From F1-20-MAGs119 sp964556145 (lineage in GTDB: Bacteria; Actinomycetota; Acidimicrobiia; Acidimicrobiales; Ilumatobacteraceae): a stretch of DNA of 16,541 nt. Where the stretch lies: the NCBI GenBank assembly GCA_964556145.1, contig CAZKVD010000035.1, forward strand, positions 1 through 16,541. The letters run 5' to 3'. A program made the translations under genes and the position numbers. Each line of letters opens with the position of its first letter. The first letter of the stretch is position 1. The notes beneath the pieces are model-generated. The model saw nothing but the letters and a program-made list of their open reading frames with translations, was not told the origin of the DNA and ran no database searches. Shown here piece by piece: positions 1-5,614 of this stretch.

Positions 1-54
1 CACATCGACATCCCCGTCCGCGAACAACTCATCGTCGAGTTGTACTCGAAGTAA
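1..54 (+). CDS. rpsD: 30S ribosomal protein S4, C-terminal end (partial)
   Basis: Reading from base 1 gives seventeen residues and a TAA stop (HIDIPVREQLIVELYSK). The ending, with its EQLIVELYSK tail, matches the conserved C-terminus of ribosomal protein S4, a primary 16S rRNA-binding protein of the small subunit. The position just before rpoA agrees with the usual rpsM-rpsK-rpsD-rpoA-rplQ order. The rest of the gene lies outside the window. A small inverted repeat (5-bp stem, 4-base loop, bases 54-67) sits between this stop and the rpoA ribosome-binding site; it is too weak to call a terminator, so rpoA is probably read from the same transcript. Confidence 0.85.
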   Translation, partial: HIDIPVREQLIVELYSK

Positions 55-81
55 TTCCCTCAGGAATCGAAGGAGAGCACA

Positions 82-1014
82 ATGCTCGTCATCCAACGTC
101 CCACGGTCGAAGCAATCGGTGAGCCCGAGAACAACCGCCAGCGTTTCGCCGTCGGCCCTCTCGAGCCCGGCTTCGGTCACACGATCGGCAACTCACTGCG
201 TCGTACCTTGCTGTCATCGATCCCTGGTTCGGCCATCACGACGGTCCGTTTCGATGCCGCCCTCCACGAGTTCGACACCATTGAAGGCATCGCCGAGGAC
301 GTCACCGAGGTCATCCTCAATCTGAAGGACATCGTCATCGTGTCCGAGAGCGACGAACCGGTTGTCCTGCGCGTCGACATCAAGGGCCCAGCCGAGGTCA
401 CCGCTGCGGACATCGCATTGCCCGCGGGCGTCGAAATTCTCAACCCGCAGGTCAAGATCGCTTCGCTCAACGGCAAGGGTCACCTCGCCATCGACCTCAC
501 GGTCGAGCGCGGTCGTGGCTACGTGTCGAGTGATCGTGAATCCGAGAACCGCGTCATCGGAGTCATTCCGATCGATGCGATCTTCTCGCCCGTGCGTCGC
601 GTGATGTTCGACATCGAGCCCACGCGCGTCGAGCAGTCGACCAACTACGAGCGTCTCGTTCTCGACATTGAAACCGACGGCAGCATCGAGCCGCGTGAGG
701 CACTGTCCTCGGCCGGTGCAACCTTGCGCGCACTCGTTGATCTCGTTGCCAGCCTTTCCGACGAACCGCAGGGCCTCGAACTCGGCGAAGTCATTGGTGC
801 CAACGTTGGTTCGCCAGACCTCGACCTGCCGATCGAAGACCTCGATCTCTCCGAGCGTCCGCGCAACTGCCTCAAGCGTGCGCAGATCAACACCATCGGC
901 GAACTGTTGATGAAGAGCTACGACGACCTGCTCAACATCACCAACTTCGGCCAGAAGAGCCTCGACGAAGTGATTGCCAAGCTCGATGAGCGTGGCTTGT
1001 CGCTGCGCCCCTAA
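82..1014 (+). CDS. rpoA: DNA-directed RNA polymerase subunit alpha
   Basis: This 310-residue protein is the alpha subunit that dimerises to nucleate RNA polymerase assembly and contacts UP elements and activators. The N-terminal domain (about residues 1-230) carries the conserved assembly segment GFGHTIGNSLRRTLLSS near residues 30-46. The C-terminal domain (about 248-310) contains ERPRNCLKRA, in which R259, N262 and C263 align by eye with E. coli R265, N268 and C269 of the DNA-binding surface, followed by a helix-hairpin-helix ending GLSLRP. The ATG is preceded by AAGGAG at 70-75, which fixes the start. It lies 27 bases after rpsD and 33 before rplQ, as in the standard alpha operon. Length is slightly below the usual 320-340, with nothing missing. 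Confidence 0.98.
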   Translation: MLVIQRPTVEAIGEPENNRQRFAVGPLEPGFGHTIGNSLRRTLLSSIPGSAITTVRFDAALHEFDTIEGIAEDVTEVILNLKDIVIVSESDEPVVLRVDIKGPAEVTAADIALPAGVEILNPQVKIASLNGKGHLAIDLTVERGRGYVSSDRESENRVIGVIPIDAIFSPVRRVMFDIEPTRVEQSTNYERLVLDIETDGSIEPREALSSAGATLRALVDLVASLSDEPQGLELGEVIGANVGSPDLDLPIEDLDLSERPRNCLKRAQINTIGELLMKSYDDLLNITNFGQKSLDEVIAKLDERGLSLRP

Positions 1015-1047
1015 GACACACTCCGTAGACGTAGACAAGGATTCGTC

Positions 1048-1419
1048 ATGCCCGCAACACCCAAGAAGTCCAAGCGATTCGGCGGCAGTGCCGCTCACCA
1101 GCGCCTGCTGATGGCGAACCTCGCTGCATCGCTTTTTGCGGCTGAGGGAATCGTCACGACCGAGGCCAAGGCCAAGGCGTTGCGACCCATCGCTGAAAAG
1201 CTCATCACCAAGGCAAAGAAGGCCAGCGAGGATTCACCGCTGCGTATTCACCGCATCCGTCAGATCCAGGGCTACCTGGGCGACAAGGAGATGACGAACA
1301 AGCTGGTGAACGAAGTTGCGCCCCGGTACTCGGCCCGCAACGGCGGCTACACACGCATCCTCAAGTTGGGCGAGCGCCACGGAGACAATGCTCCGATGGC
1401 ACGCATCGAGCTGGTCTAG
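1048..1419 (+). CDS. rplQ: 50S ribosomal protein L17
   Basis: The 123-residue basic protein is L17 of the large ribosomal subunit. The N-terminal block (residues about 8-40: RFGGSAAHQRLLMANLAASL, then a GIVTTEAKAKALRP segment) is the family signature, and the C-terminus has the usual glycine-rich turn and a short R-I-E-L-V end. An AAGGA ribosome-binding site at 1037-1041 precedes the ATG. It is co-transcribed with rpoA 33 bases upstream and is normally the last gene of the alpha operon; a strong hairpin 34 bases beyond its stop is consistent with that. The protein is close to the minimal length of the family. Confidence 0.97.
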   Translation: MPATPKKSKRFGGSAAHQRLLMANLAASLFAAEGIVTTEAKAKALRPIAEKLITKAKKASEDSPLRIHRIRQIQGYLGDKEMTNKLVNEVAPRYSARNGGYTRILKLGERHGDNAPMARIELV

Positions 1420-1447
1420 TACCGGCGGCGCCAAGCGCCTTTCCATC

Positions 1448-2242
1448 ATGAACAACGAGACTCCCGGGCCCGCCGTCAGGCGGGCCCGTCTCGTTGTGGC
1501 CTACCACGGCGAGCCCTTTCACGGCTTTGCGATCAGTCCGGGTGTGAACACCGTGGCGCGCACCATGACCGATGCGCTCCAGCAGATGACCGGCCACGAC
1601 GTCGTGCTGACAGGTGCGGGTCGAACCGATGCAGGCGTGCACGGATGGGGACAGGTCGTGAGTTTCGATCTCCCCGGCGATCACGACCTTGCGCGCATCG
1701 CAAAGAGCCTGAACTCGATGCTCGAACCACACATCGTGATTCGTGAGGCATCGTGGACAACGAACGACTTCGATGCACGGTATTCGGCGTTGTGGCGGCA
1801 TTACCGGTATCGCGTGCTCAACACTCCGACGGGAAACCCGTTCGAAACCGCAACGTCATGGCACGTCACGACCCCGCTCGATCTGCGAGCAATGCAACTG
1901 GCTTCCGATGCGTTCGTGGGTACGCACGACTTCTCGGCGTTTTGTCGTCGGCCCAAGAATTCGGGCGCCAGCAAGGATGCGCGGGAACCTTCGATGGAAC
2001 GCCGTGTCATCAGTGCACGTTGGTCCGATGCGGGAAACGGCATGCTGCATTTCGAGATCCGTGCAAATGCGTTCTGCCAACAGATGGTCCGCTCGATCGT
2101 CGGCACGCTGATCGAAGTCGGTATGCACCGTCGCCGTGCGGGCGAGATGACCGGAATCATTCGGTCGCGTAGTCGTGCAATGGCGGCCCGTATTGCGCCA
2201 CCACACGGCCTGTGTTTGATGGAAGTCGGATATCCCGAATGA
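1448..2242 (+). CDS. truA: tRNA pseudouridine(38-40) synthase TruA
   Basis: TruA converts uridines 38-40 of the tRNA anticodon stem to pseudouridine. The 264-residue product shows the catalytic motif GAGRTDAGVHGWGQV with the nucleophile D61, an N-terminal strand R-L-V-V-A-Y-H-G (the family's YDG region), and the later F-S-A-F-C and F-C-Q-Q-M-V-R-S-I-V-G-T-L segments of the RNA-binding domain. I chose ATG 1448 because the only later in-frame start nearby, GTG 1496, would remove the first beta strand. No good ribosome-binding site precedes 1448. The first codons coincide with a strong hairpin, which is unusual. The stop overlaps the next gene's start (ATGA), so the two are translationally coupled. 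Confidence 0.95.
   Translation: MNNETPGPAVRRARLVVAYHGEPFHGFAISPGVNTVARTMTDALQQMTGHDVVLTGAGRTDAGVHGWGQVVSFDLPGDHDLARIAKSLNSMLEPHIVIREASWTTNDFDARYSALWRHYRYRVLNTPTGNPFETATSWHVTTPLDLRAMQLASDAFVGTHDFSAFCRRPKNSGASKDAREPSMERRVISARWSDAGNGMLHFEIRANAFCQQMVRSIVGTLIEVGMHRRRAGEMTGIIRSRSRAMAARIAPPHGLCLMEVGYPE
1453..1496 (+). terminator. Strong hairpin after rplQ, inside truA's first codons (candidate terminator/attenuator)
   Basis: A perfect 10-bp GC-rich stem (1465-1474 with 1479-1488, loop GTCA at 1475-1478) is continued, past a four-base bulge on the left side (1461-1464), by 8 more base pairs (1453-1460 with 1489-1496). The bases after it (TGTGGCC) are not a T-run, so it is not a textbook intrinsic terminator. 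Its position 34 bases after rplQ, at the usual end of the alpha operon, suggests termination or attenuation. It lies within codons 2-17 of truA if truA starts at 1448, so it could also affect truA translation. Confidence 0.55.
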
Positions 2243-3354
2243 CGCGGCCACTGCGTGTTCTTGTGATGTCGACACCGGTCGGTGCGATCGGGTCGGGAGC
2301 GGGTGGTGGAGTCGAGATCACGGTTCGTGGCATCGCCGCCGGTCTCGTTGCGCGCGGCCACCACGTCGAGGTCGTTGCACCGGAAGGCTCCGCAGCGGTC
2401 GGAGTTCCGCTGCACGCGATCAAGGGTGCGACGCAGGCTTCAATGCAATTCGTCGATCGTGCAAGTGCGGTCGAAGCATCCGACGGTTCGGTGCTCGCCA
2501 ATATGTGGACCTTCGTGCGCACCCGTCACCACAATTTCGATGTGGTGTTGAATCTTGCCTACGACGAACTTCCGTTCCGTTGCGCATCTCTTCTCGATCG
2601 GCCCGTGGCTCATCTCGTGTCGATGGGTTCGCTCACCGATGCGATGGACGATGCAATCATCTCGGCCCTTTCGTCGAATCCTGCGTCGATTGCAATGCAC
2701 AGTCGAGCGCAAGCGGAAACGTTCGAGGGTGCCGCGTCGGTGACCATCGTCGGAGGGGGAGTCGACGCTCTCTCGTGTCGGTTCGTCGAGGCCTCGCACC
2801 CCGACGGCCGCGTCGGATTCGTTGGTCGTGTGTCTCGCGAAAAGGGACTCCGCGACGTCGTGGCTGCCAGCGCACTCGCCCGACGGCCGCTGCACGTGTG
2901 GGGCTACTTGCAAGACGAGAACGAGTTCGCGTCCGCCTGTGCGTCTGTCGACGGGGCGCGGGTCACTTATCGGGGGTTTGTCGACCCCGTGACCTTGCGT
3001 GGCGAACTTGGGGAGTGCGCGGCGTTGGTCATGGCCCCGAAATGGGTCGAAGCGTTCGGCAACGTTGCCGTCGAAGCGCTTGCCTGTGGGGTGCCGGTGG
3101 TCGCCTACCGGCGTGGCGGGCCGGCCGAGATCGTGGTCGACGGCGAGACCGGATACCTGGTCGAGCCCGACGACGTCGGGGCCCTGGCGGCAGGGATCAA
3201 ACGGGTGGGGGACCTGTCCCGCGTCGCTTGTCGGCGCTCGGCCAGCGAGGAGCACTCGATTGGGGCGTTTGCCGCACGGGTCGAAGCCTGGCTCGACGAG
3301 GTGGTTCGGGCCGACGGGCGTGCCGATTTCAGCAGGACACCCCTATCCTTCTAA
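2239..3354 (+). CDS. GT4 glycosyltransferase, resembles tetrahydrobiopterin glucosyltransferase
   Basis: This 371-residue protein has the GT-B fold of family GT4 retaining glycosyltransferases. It begins with a glycine-rich sugar-acceptor loop (residues 11-25, STPVGAIGSGAGGGVE). The C-terminal nucleotide-sugar domain includes GRVSREKG (196-203, R197/K202) and the EX7E motif E271-AFGNVAV-E279, followed by GVPVVAYRRGGPAEI and DGETGYLVEP. There is no signal peptide or membrane segment, so it is cytosolic. The STPVGxxGSGxGGGVE start, a middle HLVSMGSL block and the APKWVEAFGNVA block recall cyanobacterial UDP-glucose:tetrahydrobiopterin glucosyltransferases; that is from memory, and another acceptor is possible. 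The start overlaps the truA stop by four bases (ATGA), and rplM follows after 40 bases. GT4 assignment about 0.95; pterin specificity about 0.5. Confidence 0.85.
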   Translation: MTRPLRVLVMSTPVGAIGSGAGGGVEITVRGIAAGLVARGHHVEVVAPEGSAAVGVPLHAIKGATQASMQFVDRASAVEASDGSVLANMWTFVRTRHHNFDVVLNLAYDELPFRCASLLDRPVAHLVSMGSLTDAMDDAIISALSSNPASIAMHSRAQAETFEGAASVTIVGGGVDALSCRFVEASHPDGRVGFVGRVSREKGLRDVVAASALARRPLHVWGYLQDENEFASACASVDGARVTYRGFVDPVTLRGELGECAALVMAPKWVEAFGNVAVEALACGVPVVAYRRGGPAEIVVDGETGYLVEPDDVGALAAGIKRVGDLSRVACRRSASEEHSIGAFAARVEAWLDEVVRADGRADFSRTPLSF

Positions 3355-3394
3355 GGCCCCTTGTCGCACTCGGCGCAGGGTCGAAAGAGATCTC

Positions 3395-3841
3395 ATGGGT
3401 ACGTACTCTCCGAAAGCTTCAGAAATCACGCGCGCTTGGCACGTCATCGATGCCGAGGGCATGGTCCTTGGCCGCCTCTGCACCGAGGCCGCCCGCCTGC
3501 TGCGCGGCAAGCACAAGCCGATCTTCGCTCCGCACATGGACACCGGTGACCACGTCGTCATCGTGAACGCCGACAAGGTCGTCCTCACATCGGGGAAGGC
3601 CGAGCGCGAGATGGTCTACCGCTACTCCGGTTACCCGGGTGGTCTGAAGAGCGAGTCGTACCAGCACCTCCTCGATCGCAAGCCTGCCGAAGCACTGCGT
3701 TTGTCGATCGCCGGCATGTTGCCAAAGGGTCCGCTTGGTCGTCAGATGATCACCAAGTTGAAGGTCTACGCCGGTCCCGATCACCCGCATGCCGCTCAGA
3801 ACCCCACTCCGGTGGTGCTGAAGAAGGCTGCCGCTCGCTGA
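3395..3841 (+). CDS. rplM: 50S ribosomal protein L13
   Basis: The 148-residue product is L13, an early-assembling large-subunit protein. The N-terminal half has W-H-V-I-D-A-E-G-M-V-L-G-R-L and the stretch from LLRGKHKP through GDHVVIVNADKV; the middle has the Y-R-Y-S-G-Y-P-G-G motif and the M-L-P-K-G-P-L-G-R segment, all diagnostic of L13. The reading frame is open far upstream (to about 2999), but L13 homology begins at ATG 3395, which has a weak purine-rich site (GAAAGAGA, 3383-3390). It is paired with rpsI 47 bases downstream, as in nearly all bacteria. A promoter may lie in the 40 bases before it or in the end of the glycosyltransferase gene, but none is convincing. Confidence 0.97.
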   Translation: MGTYSPKASEITRAWHVIDAEGMVLGRLCTEAARLLRGKHKPIFAPHMDTGDHVVIVNADKVVLTSGKAEREMVYRYSGYPGGLKSESYQHLLDRKPAEALRLSIAGMLPKGPLGRQMITKLKVYAGPDHPHAAQNPTPVVLKKAAAR

Positions 3842-3888
3842 GCGCTCATCCACACGAAAAACGACACAGGAACTATCAAGGAGACAAC

Positions 3889-4284
3889 GTGGCAACTCAG
3901 CCGCTCACCCAGACCACCGGACGTCGCAAGGAATCGGTCGCGCGTGCGCGCCTGCGCTCGGGGTCGGGAGTCGTCACCGTCAACGGCCGCACCTTCGAGG
4001 ATTATTTCCCGATGGCAACCCAGCGCATGGTCGTTGCCGAAGCATTGCGCGTCACCAACCTCGAGACCGTCTATGACGTCGATGCAACCATCCATGGTGG
4101 CGGCGTCAACGGCCAGGCCGGTGCGCTGCGCATGGCCATCGCCCGTTCGCTCGTCGAACTCGACGAGGAACTGCGTCCTGCTCTGAAGAAGGCCGGTCTT
4201 CTCACACGCGACGCCCGTCGCAAGGAAAGCAAGAAGTACGGCCTGAAGAAGGCCCGTAAGGCGCCCCAGTTCACCAAGCGCTGA
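3889..4284 (+). CDS. rpsI: 30S ribosomal protein S9
   Basis: The 131-residue product is S9, whose C-terminal tail reaches the ribosomal P site. The start TTGRRKESVARARL, the middle G-G-G-V-N-G-Q-A-G-A-L-R block and the end KESKKYGLKKARKAPQFTKR are family hallmarks, with the invariant terminal K-R. The start is GTG, backed by a good AAGGAG site at 3878-3883 five bases upstream. It follows rplM in the usual pair, and glmM starts only six bases after the stop. That tight spacing links ribosomal-protein synthesis with the amino-sugar genes on one transcript. Confidence 0.97.
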   Translation: MATQPLTQTTGRRKESVARARLRSGSGVVTVNGRTFEDYFPMATQRMVVAEALRVTNLETVYDVDATIHGGGVNGQAGALRMAIARSLVELDEELRPALKKAGLLTRDARRKESKKYGLKKARKAPQFTKR

Positions 4285-4290
4285 TACAGC

Positions 4291-5604
4291 TTGTTGCGTT
4301 TCGGCACCGATGGTGTGCGCGGGGTTGCCCGGCGCGAAATCACCCCGAGTGCAGTGCAGTTCTTCGCCCGCGCAGCCGCGCGGGCGTTGCGCTGTTCGGG
4401 GGTCGTGGTCGGACACGACCCTCGTGAATCGAGCCCCGAGTTGGCTCTCGCGGTGGCCGAGGGTTTTCTCCTCGAAGGTGTGGAAGTCGATTTCGTCGGA
4501 ATGGCCCCGACACCGGCGGTTGCCTTCCTCGCGCAGCAATCGGGCACCGCTGCAGCGGTGGTGACCGCTTCGCACAACCCCTACACCGACAATGGCCTGA
4601 AGTTCTTCCGTTCCGGTGGCACGAAGTTGAACGACGACGAGGAACAAGAAATCCAGCGCGTCTATGAGGCACTTGTCGCGGGTCGAGAAGGCTTCGTCGA
4701 ACCTCGCAGAATCACGGGCTCCCGGTCGCTCGAGTCCTACGTCGACCACGTTGTGTCGGCGGGGGCGGATGTGGCGCGTGGTCTGCGGGTTGTTGTCGAC
4801 TGTGCAAACGGGGCGATGAGCGAAGTTGCGCCGCGTGCATTTGCGCGTTTGGGTGCCGAAGTTCTGTTGTCGCACGCCGAACCGAACGGCACCAACATCA
4901 ACGTCGCATGCGGGGCCGCCCATCCCGAAGCGCTCGCCGCGTTGGTGCGTGACGCATCGTGCGATCTGGGCGTCTCGTTCGACGGCGACGGTGACCGTCT
5001 CATTGCGTCGACTGCGTCGGGTGACATCGTCGACGGCGATCATTTGATCGCGCTCGCCGCCCTCGACCTGAAGTCACGCGGTCTTCTCGCGCGCGACTCG
5101 GTTGTTGTCACCGTGATGAGCAACATCGGATTCCACCGCGCAATGGCGGCGGCAAACATCAACGTCCTCACAACACCGGTCGGCGACCGTTCCGTACTCG
5201 TCGAGTTGGAACGTACCGGCGCGATACTCGGTGGCGAGCAGAGTGGACACATCATTCATCGCGATCGTGCAACGACGGGCGATGGCTTGCTTGCCGCCAT
5301 TGAACTGATGTCGATGCTCGGTCGAACGGGCCGGTCGCTCGACGAGGCTGCACGCACGGCGATGACCTCTTATCCCCAGGTGCTGGTCAACGTGAAAGTT
5401 ACGGGCGATGCAAAGAAGGTGGCGGAGTTGTGCGCCCCTGTCATTGCGGATGTCGAGCGTGAACTCAACGGTCGGGGTCGCGTGCTGGTCAGGCCAAGCG
5501 GCACCGAACCGTTGCTCCGCGTGATGGTCGAGGCGCAGGACGACGAAACTGCCCGACGATTTGCCAACCGAATTGCCGAACACGCCGCAAAGACACAGGG
5601 GTAA
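4291..5604 (+). CDS. glmM: Phosphoglucosamine mutase
   Basis: GlmM interconverts glucosamine-6-phosphate and glucosamine-1-phosphate on the way to UDP-GlcNAc for peptidoglycan. The 437-residue product has FGTDGVRG at the N-terminus, the phosphoserine loop TASHNPYTDNGLKFF with S94, the Mg-binding D231-G-D-G-D-R236, and the phosphate-binding R401-PSGTE near the C-terminus; these cover all four domains. The start is TTG at 4291 (or the adjacent TTG 4294): FGTDG begins at residue 4, so there is little room for another choice. No clear ribosome-binding site is visible, and translation is probably coupled to rpsI six bases upstream. It is slightly shorter than the usual 445 residues. The next gene is glmS, which supplies its substrate. 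Confidence 0.96.
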   Translation: MLRFGTDGVRGVARREITPSAVQFFARAAARALRCSGVVVGHDPRESSPELALAVAEGFLLEGVEVDFVGMAPTPAVAFLAQQSGTAAAVVTASHNPYTDNGLKFFRSGGTKLNDDEEQEIQRVYEALVAGREGFVEPRRITGSRSLESYVDHVVSAGADVARGLRVVVDCANGAMSEVAPRAFARLGAEVLLSHAEPNGTNINVACGAAHPEALAALVRDASCDLGVSFDGDGDRLIASTASGDIVDGDHLIALAALDLKSRGLLARDSVVVTVMSNIGFHRAMAAANINVLTTPVGDRSVLVELERTGAILGGEQSGHIIHRDRATTGDGLLAAIELMSMLGRTGRSLDEAARTAMTSYPQVLVNVKVTGDAKKVAELCAPVIADVERELNGRGRVLVRPSGTEPLLRVMVEAQDDETARRFANRIAEHAAKTQG

Positions 5605-5614
5605 ACTCCAGTTC

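Noticed and set aside
54..67. Small inverted repeat between rpsD and rpoA
   Set aside because: A five-base-pair stem with no T-run is too weak for a terminator, and a chance origin is likely.
214..1098. Minus-strand open frame of 294 codons opposite rpoA
   Set aside because: It is an antisense shadow of rpoA with no ribosome-binding site or motif.
1427..1439. Short inverted repeat GGCG/CGCC after rplQ
   Set aside because: It has only a four-base-pair stem, and the far stronger hairpin at 1453-1496 is the better candidate.
3321..3349. Possible promoter for rplM (TGCCGA … TATCCT) in the end of the glycosyltransferase gene
   Set aside because: The −10-like TATCCT is reasonable, but the −35 match is poor and the site is coding; it is not enough to list as a feature.
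2505..3566. Plus-strand 353-codon frame overlapping the glycosyltransferase and rplM
   Set aside because: It is Arg/Cys-rich out-of-frame translation. The glycosyltransferase and L13 frames carry the conserved motifs.
4365..4386. Perfect 9-bp GC inverted repeat with a 4-base loop early in glmM
   Set aside because: It falls in Ala/Arg codons (A-R-A-A-A-R-A-L), where such repeats arise easily by chance, and there is no T-run or boundary. Only conservation across species would revive it.
3796..5043. Minus-strand open frame of 415 codons opposite rpsI and glmM
   Set aside because: The opposing plus-strand genes have clear family motifs throughout. This frame has none and is explained by GC-biased third positions.
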